Below are positions 1-8,684 of a stretch of DNA of 64,000 nucleotides, one piece after another; position 1 is the first letter of the stretch, and every line of letters starts with the position of its first letter. The stretch covers positions 215,701 to 279,700 of the forward strand of contig NZ_QWLJ01000001.1 of the NCBI RefSeq assembly GCF_009917385.1. The letters run 5' to 3'. The notes beneath the pieces are model-generated. The model saw only the letters and a program-made list of their open reading frames with translations. It ran no database searches and was not told the origin of the DNA. Position numbers and translations under genes: made by a program. This stretch comes from Roseburia sp. 1XD42-34 (GTDB lineage Bacteria > Bacillota > Bacilli > Bacillales > Amphibacillaceae).

Positions 1-975
1 GGAATTAATTATACAAGTGCATTGTTCATTTTTGCTGTAGCTGTGTTAATCTATGTTACAGTTGGCGGTTTTCGAGCTGTTGCTCTTACAGATGCGATTC
101 AAGGTAGTATCATGTTTGGTGGTACACTTATTCTGCTTATTGCGGTCATTATAGCAGGCGGAGGGGTACCAGCAATTATAGCTGATTTAAGTGCTGAAAA
201 CCCGAATTTGATTACCCCTTATGGTTCAGAAGGGCAATTAACACCTGCTTACGTTTCCTCTTTTTGGATCCTTGTTGGAGTCGGGGTTGTTGCTTTACCG
301 CAAATAGCGGTACGAGCGATGTCTTATAAAAATTCTCAATCAATGCACCGTGCCATTATCATTGGAACAATTGTCGTTGGATTCATTATGCTGAATATGC
401 ATTTAATCGGTGTATTTGCAAGACCAATTTTACCTGGTATTGAAGTCGGGGATAAGGTGATGCCTTTAATCGCCTTAGAGGTAATGCCAAATTGGTTGGC
501 GGGAATGGTGCTGGCAGCGCCTATGGCGGCCATTATGTCGACAGTAGATTCGTTATTATTGTTAGTTAGTTCAACAATAGTTAAGGATGTTTACTTAAAT
601 TACGTAAAACCAGACGCTTCACAACAGATAATTAAACGAATTAGCATTGGTATTACTGCATTGCTTGGTGTGATTATATTTTTGATGGCTTTAAACCCGC
701 CTGATTTGATCATTTGGTTAAATCTGTTTGCCTTTGGTGGATTAGAGGCGGCATTTATCTGGCCAATCGTATTGGGATTATATTGGGAAAAAGGGAATAA
801 ATACGGTGCACTTGCTTCCATGATTGCTGGAGTCGGGCTATATATTTTATCAGATACCTTTTTTCCACAGCCGTTTGGTATCCATTCTGTCGTCATGCCT
901 GTTGTCATTTCATTTTTCGTTTATGTTGTAGTAAGCCTACTTACACAAAAGCAGGTAGCAAAATTAAACGTATAA
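1..975 (+). CDS. panF: Sodium:solute symporter, pantothenate permease-like (C-terminal part)
   Basis: The reading frame is open from the first base, so the gene starts upstream of the window; 324 residues are visible. The protein is almost wholly hydrophobic, with about eight membrane segments, and belongs to the sodium:solute symporter (SSS) family. The stretch APMAAIMSTVDSLLL and the segment LNPPDLIIWLNLFAFGGLEA are typical of the PanF (Na+/pantothenate) branch. A TTG at position 22 is an internal codon, not a start. The assignment to pantothenate rather than another carboxylate is from remembered family resemblance only. A hairpin repeat follows the stop codon. Confidence 0.75.
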   Translation, partial: GINYTSALFIFAVAVLIYVTVGGFRAVALTDAIQGSIMFGGTLILLIAVIIAGGGVPAIIADLSAENPNLITPYGSEGQLTPAYVSSFWILVGVGVVALPQIAVRAMSYKNSQSMHRAIIIGTIVVGFIMLNMHLIGVFARPILPGIEVGDKVMPLIALEVMPNWLAGMVLAAPMAAIMSTVDSLLLLVSSTIVKDVYLNYVKPDASQQIIKRISIGITALLGVIIFLMALNPPDLIIWLNLFAFGGLEAAFIWPIVLGLYWEKGNKYGALASMIAGVGLYILSDTFFPQPFGIHSVVMPVVISFFVYVVVSLLTQKQVAKLNV

Positions 976-985
976 AAGTGAATCT

Positions 986-1024
986 TCAATCAGTGGAGGG
1001 TTTATTTATCTCCCACTGATTGAA
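986..1024. repeat. Palindromic element, candidate transcription end of the symporter gene
   Basis: The arms TCAATCAGTGG and CCACTGATTGA pair perfectly over 11 bp around a short AT-rich loop. There is no T-run after the right arm, so it is not a classical intrinsic terminator. Related sequence (CACTGATTGAATTCAC) occurs near 25240, and a degenerate version lies near 11050-11085, which makes this a small dispersed palindrome family. Confidence 0.6.
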
Positions 1025-1454
1025 TTAGAGCTTTCTTGAAAAAGGTGGTTGACACTTACCGGATCAACGAATAGGGGATTTAGGTATCGTTAACCCTGCA
1101 ATGCATCTAATCTGGTTCCCGAAGTGGGGTCGTACTGCACACCTGAGTTTTGGAATAGTTATGTTGGTGAAAGCTTAGGCAGATTTCATACTGCGTGTCT
1201 TTACAATGTCTAATTGCAAAAGTTTTCCCTATATAGGAATGATGGATATTGCATATAACCCGCTCTGGAAACATAATTCGTGCACTTTAGGGCGGCTGCA
1301 AATTTTCTAGTGCTAATGTACTGCAGGGATTCACTGATGTTTTCCCTCCCGCAGGAGTCGACAAGTATTTCTTGAGCATTACTCGCCTTTGGAGTTAATA
1401 GCATCATTTGTTCCAAAGATCAGAAAGTATAAACTTATGTGCTAGGGGATAACG

Positions 1455-1675
1455 AAATAACGGAATAGCCACGTCAGGCGCATGAGCTCAGCAACGATGC
1501 GACTTCACAAAAACGCCTTGGATAAGGCTTCATCGATTTTCCGCTAAGAGGAAGGCCGACTAAAAACGGCTTGCCACTCAGACGTCGGCATCCCCCAGTT
1601 TTAGTGGCATGATTCCTTATAGTTGCTTCGTTCCAGTCGCCACGTTGCTAAATGGGCGCCCTGCATCTTTGTGCC
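1455..1675. repeat. Interspersed intergenic repeat, family A, copy 1
   Basis: Most of the gene-free stretch 976-1699 is non-coding. From about 1455 it holds a ~220-bp element that begins AACGGAATAGCCACGTC and ends near GGGCGCCCTGCATCTTTG, with internal blocks GAGGAAGGCCGACTAAAAA, GTCGGCAT and TTGCTTCGTTCCAGTCGC. The same ordered blocks recur at about 49605, 55244 and, shortened, 40108. No open frame is kept between copies, and only short inverted segments are seen. The part 1025-1454 has no recognisable gene; a piece near 1345 (CCCGCAGGAGTCGAC) looks like the remains of another Bacillaceae-type repeat. Confidence 0.75.
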
Positions 1676-1699
1676 AAATTCTTCTGCGTGGAATTAGGT

Positions 1700-3685
1700 T
1701 CAGGTTTTTATTTTTTCGGCAAATTGGTAAAAGGCATCTAATGCTGTAGCGTTGTGTAATGAGCCTTTGTTAACAATTTGCTCCATCGGTTTCCCTTGTA
1801 ATATTTTCTTCACTGGAATTTCCAGTTTCTTACCGTTTAACGTTCTTGGCAAATCTGGAACTTCGTAAATGCCAGTAGGAACGTGGCGAGGAGAGCAGTG
1901 TGCTCGAATATGCTGGTTAATCTGTTGTTTTAAATCGTCTGTTAACTGCCAACCGTCCTTCATCACAACAAACAATGGAACAAAGGAATCACTATCTGGT
2001 TGCGGAATATCGACAATTAAGCTGTCCGCAATTTCGGGGATGCGGTCCACAGCTCGATAAATTTCGCTTGTGCCAATGCGCACACCACCTCGGTTAATCG
2101 TTGCATCTGACCGTCCGTAAATGACGCATGTTTTTCGTTTGGTTATTTTTAAGTAATCCCCATGCCTCCATATACCCGGGAAAACATCAAAATAGCTTTC
2201 CTTTAAACGGGTGTCGTCCGGGTCATTCCAAAAATAGATCGGCATAGATGGGAACGGTTCAGTTAATACAAGTTCACCAACCTCTTCTATTACCGGCTCC
2301 CCATTGTCACTAAAAGATTCGATTTTAGCTCCTAAGCCGCGACATTGCAATTCTCCAGCATAAACTGGCAAAGTTGGGACTCCTAAAATAAATGCAGTAC
2401 ATACATCTGTTCCTCCACTGGCAGAAGCGATCCATAAATCCTTTTTTACATTTTCATAACACCATAAAAAACCTTCTGGTGGAAGCGGAGATCCAGTTGA
2501 GCTGATATTTTTCAACTGCCTCAAGTCATAATTCGCATACGGCTTTATATTGTCCTTCATGCAGGAAGTAATGTAACTCGCACTTGTTCCGAATACGGTC
2601 ATTTTCGTTTCTTCTGCTAACTGCCACAATCTATCTTTAGAAGGATAAGCAGGATTTCCGTCATACAATATGATGGTACTTCCTGTTAGTAGGCCTCCAA
2701 TAAGGAAATTCCACATCATCCATCCCGTTGTTGTAAACCAGAAGAAACGATCATCTTCTCCGAGATCGACATGAAACGTCAGTGCTTTTAAATGTTCCAA
2801 CAAGATACCGCCTTGACTCTGAACAATAGGTTTTGGTTTTCCTGTTGTTCCAGAGGAGAAGAGTACCCATAGAGGATCGTTAAAAGCGACATACGTAAAG
2901 CTTAGTGGGCGAACGGGAGCTTCTTTCATTGCCGCTTCCCAATGAATAACATGCTGTAAAGAATTGAAAGTTGCTTGTTTTTCTAAATACGAAATCGTAA
3001 TGGTTGCTTCTAATGTTGGTAAACTGGATTGAATCTCGGCAGCTACATCAGTTCGGTCAAAAGCTTTTCCGCCGTATAAATAGCCATCAATGGTAAAAAA
3101 TAATTTTGGTTCGATTTGCTGAAAGCGGTCAATGACACTTTGTGTACCGAAATCAGGAGAAGCACTGGACCAGATTGCCCCAACACTTGCAGTAGCTAGA
3201 AACGCAACGACTGCCTCATAAATATTCGGCAAATAAGCAACAATGCGGTCTCCCTTCTGAATGCCTAGACGTTTTAATACTTGTTGCATAGCCGCTGTAT
3301 CTTGATAGAGCTGCCTCCATGATACTGCCTTTATTTTTCTGTTTTCCGATGTGTGAATGATCGCGGATTGGTCGGAAGTCGCACGGTTTCGAAAGATATG
3401 TTCCGTATAGTTTACCGTTGCTTCTGGAAACCATTTTGCCCCTGGCATTTGGTGGGAGGACAAAATAGTTTGATAGCCTTCTTCTGTCTGAAGATCAAAA
3501 TAATCCCAAATACTAGCCCAAAATGCCTCTATTTCATGAACCGACCAATCCCATAAAGCATGATAATCTTGGAAATGCATGTTTTTATGTTCACTTAGCC
3601 ACTTGATATAACTGTTAATTTTAGCGGTTGTTTTTCTTTCTTCACTTGGCTCCCAAAGCAATGTCCCTTCCTTTACTTGCTTCAT
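1700..3685 (-). CDS. aacS: Acetoacetyl-CoA synthetase (acetoacetate-CoA ligase)
   Basis: An ANL-superfamily AMP-forming ligase of 661 residues, near the usual ~650 for acetoacetyl-CoA synthetases. It activates acetoacetate to acetoacetyl-CoA in the cytosol for ketone-body or PHB-linked carbon use. The N-terminal ACS domain and the AMP-binding P-loop LFSSGTTGKPKP are clear, followed by the C-terminal region GRSDATINRGGVRIGTSEIY with the adenylate-contacting residues and a late NGKKLEIPVKK containing the catalytic lysine. The start at 3685 is chosen because AAGGAGGGG lies just upstream; a further ATG at 3724 has no such site. It stands alone with no operon partner. Assignment over acetyl-CoA synthetase rests on overall resemblance. 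Confidence 0.88.
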   Translation of the reverse strand: MKQVKEGTLLWEPSEERKTTAKINSYIKWLSEHKNMHFQDYHALWDWSVHEIEAFWASIWDYFDLQTEEGYQTILSSHQMPGAKWFPEATVNYTEHIFRNRATSDQSAIIHTSENRKIKAVSWRQLYQDTAAMQQVLKRLGIQKGDRIVAYLPNIYEAVVAFLATASVGAIWSSASPDFGTQSVIDRFQQIEPKLFFTIDGYLYGGKAFDRTDVAAEIQSSLPTLEATITISYLEKQATFNSLQHVIHWEAAMKEAPVRPLSFTYVAFNDPLWVLFSSGTTGKPKPIVQSQGGILLEHLKALTFHVDLGEDDRFFWFTTTGWMMWNFLIGGLLTGSTIILYDGNPAYPSKDRLWQLAEETKMTVFGTSASYITSCMKDNIKPYANYDLRQLKNISSTGSPLPPEGFLWCYENVKKDLWIASASGGTDVCTAFILGVPTLPVYAGELQCRGLGAKIESFSDNGEPVIEEVGELVLTEPFPSMPIYFWNDPDDTRLKESYFDVFPGIWRHGDYLKITKRKTCVIYGRSDATINRGGVRIGTSEIYRAVDRIPEIADSLIVDIPQPDSDSFVPLFVVMKDGWQLTDDLKQQINQHIRAHCSPRHVPTGIYEVPDLPRTLNGKKLEIPVKKILQGKPMEQIVNKGSLHNATALDAFYQFAEKIKT

Positions 3686-3944
3686 TTTGCCCCTCCTTAT
3701 TATCAGATGATTCCTTCTTTTCATTATATGGAAACGATTTCTTTATGTAAAGGATAGCTACTGTAAATGAATAAGTCTCCGCCAAATCGTATTTCATTTG
3801 TTGGAGACTTATTTTGGGCTTTGTACGGTGGAGCTTCTACTTCCTCAGAAAAATGCATGAATTTTATCATGATTCTTTTTACGTTCTGCTAAGTTATTAT
3901 TTTGTAGCACACAAGTTGCGGCAGGCTAGTAGGATAACTAGATG

Positions 3945-4469
3945 TTATTCGTTTGCTAATACATCACAAAAGGCTTTCATATAAGCTGGCAGATCAGGCG
4001 GTCTGCGGCTTGAAATAAGATGTCCATCAACTACGACTGGGGCGTCTATCCAAGTTGCCCCAGCATTTGTCATATCATCTTTTATTCCTGGTGTACTGGT
4101 AACTTTTTTACCTGTTAAAATTTTAGCGGAGATTAATACCCAACCCGCATGGCAAATTTGTCCGATCGGTTTTCTATGTTCATTCATTTTCTGAACGAGT
4201 TGAATGACTTCGGCATAACGACGAAGCTTATCCGGAGCCCAACCACCTGGAACTAAAATAGCATCGTATTCAGTAGCATTCACTTCAGAAAACGCGTAAT
4301 CAGATGTTGCTGGTACGCCATACTTGCCTTGATACGTTTTCTTAGCTTTATCCCCTACCAAATGAACTGTAGCACCATCTTCTTGCAGACGAAGGACAGG
4401 GTACCAAAGTTCCAAGTCTTCAAATTCATTCTCTATAAGTGCAATCACCTTTTTATCCTTTAATGGCAT
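3945..4469 (-). CDS. DJ-1/PfpI family protein (type 1 glutamine amidotransferase fold)
   Basis: A 174-residue single-domain protein of the DJ-1/PfpI family. The nucleophile elbow is GQICHAGW, with the family cysteine followed by histidine, and an acidic residue in the ENEFEDLELWYP stretch (residues 12-23) matches the family's Glu. Members act as stress proteins, deglycase-like enzymes or cysteine proteases; nothing here decides between these. Length and sequence resemble Bacillus general stress proteins of the YraA type. The start at 4469 is chosen for the GGAGGG box seven bases upstream; an in-frame ATG at 4508 lacks one. It diverges from the BCCT transporter gene. Confidence 0.85.
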   Translation of the reverse strand: MPLKDKKVIALIENEFEDLELWYPVLRLQEDGATVHLVGDKAKKTYQGKYGVPATSDYAFSEVNATEYDAILVPGGWAPDKLRRYAEVIQLVQKMNEHRKPIGQICHAGWVLISAKILTGKKVTSTPGIKDDMTNAGATWIDAPVVVDGHLISSRRPPDLPAYMKAFCDVLANE

Positions 4470-4773
4470 TGTATCCCTCCATGTTTTCGTATAATACGAT
4501 TGTATCAAATTGTTTCTTTCATAGGGAAGATAGAAGCACCACGAATAAATTCAAAACGAGGAAAATTGCTACAGTCATCACTAGGATCTTTCCAGATTGC
4601 CAGTTTACATGCTTGTTCTGCTCTTTTCAGTAGCAGATAAAGGGAAGTCCTACTAAGAGTTGGATAGTAATAACTAGTTTATTAACTGCGGGGTACCTTT
4701 TGTTGGAGCTGAGTTTAATAGAAATTATCCCCTAACTAAAATCTTTATAATTATACGACCACGGATAATTGTT

Positions 4774-4799
4774 GTTTCAATCGACGTTAAATGGGGTAT
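4774..4799 (+). promoter_or_regulatory. Candidate sigma-B promoter for the BCCT transporter
   Basis: GTTTCA, then 14 bases, then GGGTAT, ending about 50 bases before the BCCT start codon. This is close to the sigma-B consensus GTTTAA-N12-14-GGGTAT. General-stress control of osmolyte transporters is known in Bacillus. The rest of the 382-base gap 4470-4851 shows nothing else definite. Confidence 0.55.
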
Positions 4800-4851
4800 A
4801 AACTAAGCTAGTGAAAGTTATAAGCTCGTAAATAGTTGAAGAGGTGAGTGA

Positions 4852-6339
4852 ATGAAAGGCGTCACGAGTGTGTTTTGGTATTCTTTAGTAGTATGCATTG
4901 GAGTAGTAGCTTGGGGGTCAATAGCTCCGGTTGGTCTTGAAAACTTCACCGCAAATGCAACGGTCTCCATCTCTGATTATTTTGGCTGGTACTATTTATT
5001 GGCTGTTATGGTCATATTAGTTTTTTGCATTTATCTCATTTTTTCTCGGTATGGGAATATTAAGCTTGGGAATGACAAAGATGGCCCTGAATTTAGCTTA
5101 CTATCTTGGTTCGCCATGTTGTTTAGTGCTGGAATGGGGATTGGTCTTGTGTTTTGGACAACTGCAGAGCCTATCTCCCATGCGTTTAAAAGTACTCCTA
5201 GTGCAGCACCGGGGTCAGATGAAGCGATTAGAGAAAGTTTAAAGTACACATTTTTCCATTGGGGAATTCATGCGTGGGCTGTATATGGCATTGTTGCTCT
5301 AGTATTAGCTTACTTTAAGTTTCACAGGGATCAACCAGGTCTTATCAGTGCAACCTTAATACCGATTTTTGGAGAAAAAAGCATGCATGGCTGGTTTGGT
5401 AAATTGATTGATGTGTTATCTGTTTTTGCTACAGTAATTGGTGTTGCTGCAACATTAGGGTTTGGTTCGGCACAAATTAACGGAGGGATGGCATTTTTAT
5501 TTGATATTCCGGACACTTTTTGGATGCAATTAATCATTATAGGAGTAGCAACCGTATTGTTTATTGCTTCCTCATGGTCAGGAATTGGAAGAGGAATAAA
5601 GTACTTAAGTAATGCAAATATGGGAATAGCGGTTATATTATTATTAATGTTATTTTTTGCTGGTCCCACGCTTGACATTTTGAATATGTTTACACATACA
5701 TTAGGAAGTTATGTGTCTGACTTTTTTGATATGAGTTTGCGCTTGGCACCTCATGATGAAAACAAACGAGAATGGATTGATAACTGGACGATTTTTTACT
5801 GGGCTTGGTGGATTTCATGGGCTCCATTTGTCGGCATTTTTATTGCCCGAATTTCTAAAGGAAGAACAGTAAAAGAATTTATGATAGGTGTATTAGCAGT
5901 ACCGTCCATTATTTGTTTCATATTTTTTGCAGTTTTTGGGGTTTCGGCATTAAACTTAGAACAAAATGGAATTGCAAAGATTTCCGAGTTCTCCCTTGAA
6001 ACGTCTACTTTTGGGGTGTTAGCAGAATACCCACTAGGTTTTGTAATGTCGATCATTACGCTTTTTGTGGTGGCGATATTCTTTATTACTTCTGCTGATT
6101 CGGCCACCTTTGTGTTAGGGATGTTAAGCACCAATGGGACGTTGAATCCGCATCATTCGGTGAAAGTTATGTGGGGTGTGATGCAGGCAGCTTTGGCAAC
6201 GATTATTGTTTATTTTGGCGGTACACAAGGATTGCAAAATATGCTTATTATTGCAGCATTACCTTTTTCTATTGTTATATTATTAATGGCTGCTTCCTTT
6301 TACAAAGCAGTTCGTACGGAACGTAGAGCGGGAAAATAA
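4852..6339 (+). CDS. BCCT family osmoprotectant transporter (glycine betaine/choline/carnitine type)
   Basis: A 495-residue membrane protein with about twelve hydrophobic segments. The family hallmark GMGIGLVFWTTAEPISHA (the region preceding TM4) and the conserved tryptophan block IFYWAWWISWAPFVGIFIARIS identify the betaine-choline-carnitine transporter family. It imports a quaternary ammonium osmolyte with Na+ (sometimes H+) at the cytoplasmic membrane. It resembles OpuD/BetP-type betaine carriers, but which osmolyte is moved cannot be read from the sequence. GAGGTGAG precedes the ATG. It is monocistronic, and the sigma-B-like promoter upstream fits stress-induced expression. A betaine carrier suits a salt-tolerant organism. 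Confidence 0.92.
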   Translation: MKGVTSVFWYSLVVCIGVVAWGSIAPVGLENFTANATVSISDYFGWYYLLAVMVILVFCIYLIFSRYGNIKLGNDKDGPEFSLLSWFAMLFSAGMGIGLVFWTTAEPISHAFKSTPSAAPGSDEAIRESLKYTFFHWGIHAWAVYGIVALVLAYFKFHRDQPGLISATLIPIFGEKSMHGWFGKLIDVLSVFATVIGVAATLGFGSAQINGGMAFLFDIPDTFWMQLIIIGVATVLFIASSWSGIGRGIKYLSNANMGIAVILLLMLFFAGPTLDILNMFTHTLGSYVSDFFDMSLRLAPHDENKREWIDNWTIFYWAWWISWAPFVGIFIARISKGRTVKEFMIGVLAVPSIICFIFFAVFGVSALNLEQNGIAKISEFSLETSTFGVLAEYPLGFVMSIITLFVVAIFFITSADSATFVLGMLSTNGTLNPHHSVKVMWGVMQAALATIIVYFGGTQGLQNMLIIAALPFSIVILLMAASFYKAVRTERRAGK

Positions 6340-6704
6340 CATAGTGTCAGGACGTGGGTGAAACTTAACTACACCAACGGTACAAAAAAACGACGACCAT
6401 TTGGACACACTGTAGTGTAGAGAAAACGATGAAGGTTTCTGCGCGAACAGCACGAGCTGAAGATAGCGCAGGCTTTTGTCTTTCGAGAAAGCTAAGGATG
6501 CTTGCGGAAAGTGAAGTATTTTGAGATAAAAAAATTGAGCTTGAGTGATACAAATAGTCGGGACAACCCATTTATTCCTTATGTAAGGTGCTAAGACTCC
6601 TACTTCAAAATCTTAATTAGTTACAAAAGGTCTAATTGGGAGAAAACGGCACCTAAATGCCTGATTCGTTTAAGGACCTGTAGGACATACCCTGCTGGTA
6701 CTAA

Positions 6705-6741
6705 CATGCAGTAGGAGATAGAAGAAAACTCCTACTGCATG
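6705..6741. repeat. Perfect 13-bp hairpin in the gap downstream of the BCCT gene
   Basis: CATGCAGTAGGAG and CTCCTACTGCATG pair perfectly around an 11-base loop. No T-run follows on either strand. It lies between convergent genes (BCCT and yueI), where a bidirectional transcript end would be expected. The remainder of the gap 6340-6836 shows no gene; a 68-residue frame in it has no coding look. Confidence 0.6.
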
Positions 6742-6836
6742 AAGTTTCACTTTATCATTGTTTGGCTTTTGTTTTATCGTATTTGCTTATGTCCAAATCT
6801 CTTTCTAAACGCTGAAATGCACACGAATGTGGATCA

Positions 6837-7289
6837 TTAATCAAACCAATTTTTTATTCTAGAGAAGAAAGATGCATCCGCTGTTTCTGTTTCTTGTTTA
6901 TCATCAGACTGTTCTGGTTCTTCTTTAATAAATATTTCTTCTTTATCAATTGCATGGTCATACGTTAAAACTGCTCCAATGTCCGTATCTCCTGCTTCCT
7001 CATTGGTAATAGTGGAATGTGGGATATTGTATTTATCCGCAATTTTTTTCTCTTCTTTTAAGAAGCGGTAGGAAACATGCCCGTTAATAATTAATCTAGC
7101 CTCAGGATGCTCTTTCATCGCTTCTTCAAGTTGCTCTAATCCCTTATTGGACATCACTTGACCCTTGGTAAGTGCTAGGACAATTCGTTCACGTAGTGTA
7201 CCTAAAAATTGTTTTCGTTCATGATCTTTAGGAAGTTTTGTTCCATACATTCCTTCTGTGAGATAATCGTCGACATTTTTCTTGCTCAT
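6837..7289 (-). CDS. yueI: YueI family protein (DUF1694)
   Basis: A 150-residue soluble protein. The N-terminal DDYLTEGMYG and FLGTLRERIVLALTKGQV segments are the typical opening of the Bacillus YueI/DUF1694 family, a ~130-residue conserved domain, here followed by an acidic Glu/Asp/Gln tail (residues ~115-140) and a short amphipathic end. The biochemical role of the family is unknown. The ATG at 7289 has GTGAGGA upstream. It is a single gene, convergent with the BCCT transporter. Confidence 0.85.
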   Translation of the reverse strand: MSKKNVDDYLTEGMYGTKLPKDHERKQFLGTLRERIVLALTKGQVMSNKGLEQLEEAMKEHPEARLIINGHVSYRFLKEEKKIADKYNIPHSTITNEEAGDTDIGAVLTYDHAIDKEEIFIKEEPEQSDDKQETETADASFFSRIKNWFD

Positions 7290-7847
7290 GATTTGTATTC
7301 CTCACTTTATGTTATGATAATTCTATTGTACAAAGGCATGGCTTTATAAGCAATTAAAGTGGGTATGTAGGCGCATTCATTCGTCGATTGGTAGGCGTAA
7401 ATGTCTATGTGTACATGTTCGCCTTTTCAAAATATAGTTTAAATGAAATTATCTGAATGTTTTTTATCAGTCCTATAAAGCAAATAAAGTGAACCCCTTT
7501 GTCAACGAGGGTGCTCCCAGGGGGGAAAAAGCTACAATTTAGGAAATTGAATTTTTGCGTTTCACTAAATTGGCTTCCTACGCTCTTGAAAAAGAATACT
7601 TTTTTAAGAAGCGATGCATTGCTTTTAAAAGCTTCCCTTGTCCTGTCGTAACACCTTGCTGCGTTCAATTTCCTATTCACTTAGAGGGTGATAAGTGTAC
7701 CGTGATTGCCCCACTTAGATTCTTTGATGGCTCACACGACATTGAAGTGGGGATGTTAAGGCACCCTTAACTTACTGAAAACTGCTAGGAGTCGAAGTTT
7801 GATAACACATTTAACGAAATTTACCTGTTTTAATACTTGTTCCATAA
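7290..7847. other. Gene-free stretch
   Basis: A 558-base gap without a convincing gene. Two overlapping short open frames (about 7405-7680 on the minus strand and 7555-7770 on the plus strand) have no ribosome binding site or recognisable product. The block CTTGTCCTGTCGTAACACC near 7640 echoes sequence near 22090-22110 and suggests decayed interspersed repeat. Confidence 0.5.
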
Positions 7848-8018
7848 TCACTTTTGTTTGGCTCGTTTGTCAGCTTGTCTGGCACGTTCTTGAGCTTCTA
7901 AATCAGCATGATCTGCAGCCTCTTGTGCAAATTCCACATCGATCCCATCTAACTTTTGATGTGCTGGTGTCTGTCCCATAAAGCTGTTTTTAGATTTTCG
8001 ATGTTCATTTCGTCCCAT
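7848..8018 (-). CDS. yfhD: YfhD-like small protein
   Basis: A 56-residue hydrophilic protein, very rich in Gln, Lys, Glu and Ala. The start MGRNEHRKSKNS and the region DVEFAQEAADHADLEAQERA followed by a KRAKQK end match the pattern of the short YfhD family of Bacillaceae. The function of that family is not known. GGAGGTGAAACA stands directly before the ATG, a strong initiation signal, and the frame is free of stops from start to end. It is shorter than common gene-finder cut-offs and would be easily missed. Confidence 0.75.
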   Translation of the reverse strand: MGRNEHRKSKNSFMGQTPAHQKLDGIDVEFAQEAADHADLEAQERARQADKRAKQK

Positions 8019-8426
8019 TGTTTCACCTCCACTTCAAATTAGGGTGGCTGTTGTTTTTCTGCGCCCCCATTATGCTACTTAAAGCATTGCCACATGCAAC
8101 TGAACTTGTAATCACTTCTGAACTAAGTGGCATTAGTTATGTTTCCCTAAAAAGGTTATAACTATTTAAAAAGTATTTGGAAACATGATTTATTCCTCAT
8201 ATAAAATGCTGTAAAGTTATTTTGTACATTAGGACAATATTGAAATTCATAGTTATAAAGGGAGACTTGTGTTTGGTTTGTTTTGTTCTAACGGCTTTGG
8301 TATGGACGAACACCAAACTACCTCATTTGAACTTCGATTATCCCTTTTATATGCAACTTTAAGTATTGGGCTGTACATTGTATAATTAAAGTCCAGATAT
8401 CATGTTTAATCAAAAGGGGAAACGAT
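8019..8426. other. Gene-free intergenic stretch
   Basis: A 408-base region between the divergent YfhD-like gene and the small membrane protein gene. It is AT-rich and must hold at least the two divergent promoters. I see no RNA gene or strong promoter match. Confidence 0.5.
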
Positions 8427-8681
8427 ATGGAACAAAGATATGATCACAAAGAGAAAGAGGAAAACATTGAGGTTTGGGAAGACTTGGTACATATTAAAGA
8501 TCTCGTTCTAGCGATTATTATTTCAACTATTACAACGCTAGGTGCTTATTTGATAGCGCCTAATGACCCACCAAAACCGCTCATTTTTGGGTTGATTGGT
8601 GCTGTAGTTGCATTTGTTATTTGTAGTTTGCTGATTAACCCTAAACGAAGTTTTCGTTATGTTGATGAGGAGGGAGAATAG
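8427..8681 (+). CDS. Small membrane protein, likely partner of the TctA-type permease
   Basis: An 84-residue protein with a charged N-terminus (residues 1-25) and two hydrophobic helices (about 27-46 and 52-70), ending in a charged tail. AAAGGGGAAACG precedes the ATG. The stop codon lies only three bases before the start of the TctA-like gene, so the two are surely cotranscribed and probably form one membrane system. In tripartite tricarboxylate transporters the small subunit TctB is a larger four-helix protein, so this is at best a reduced analogue. I do not recognise a family. Confidence 0.7.
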   Translation: MEQRYDHKEKEENIEVWEDLVHIKDLVLAIIISTITTLGAYLIAPNDPPKPLIFGLIGAVVAFVICSLLINPKRSFRYVDEEGE

Positions 8682-8684
8682 GAG

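Noticed and set aside
1210..1416. 68-residue minus-strand open frame
   Set aside because: It lies in decayed repeat-like DNA with no ribosome binding site.
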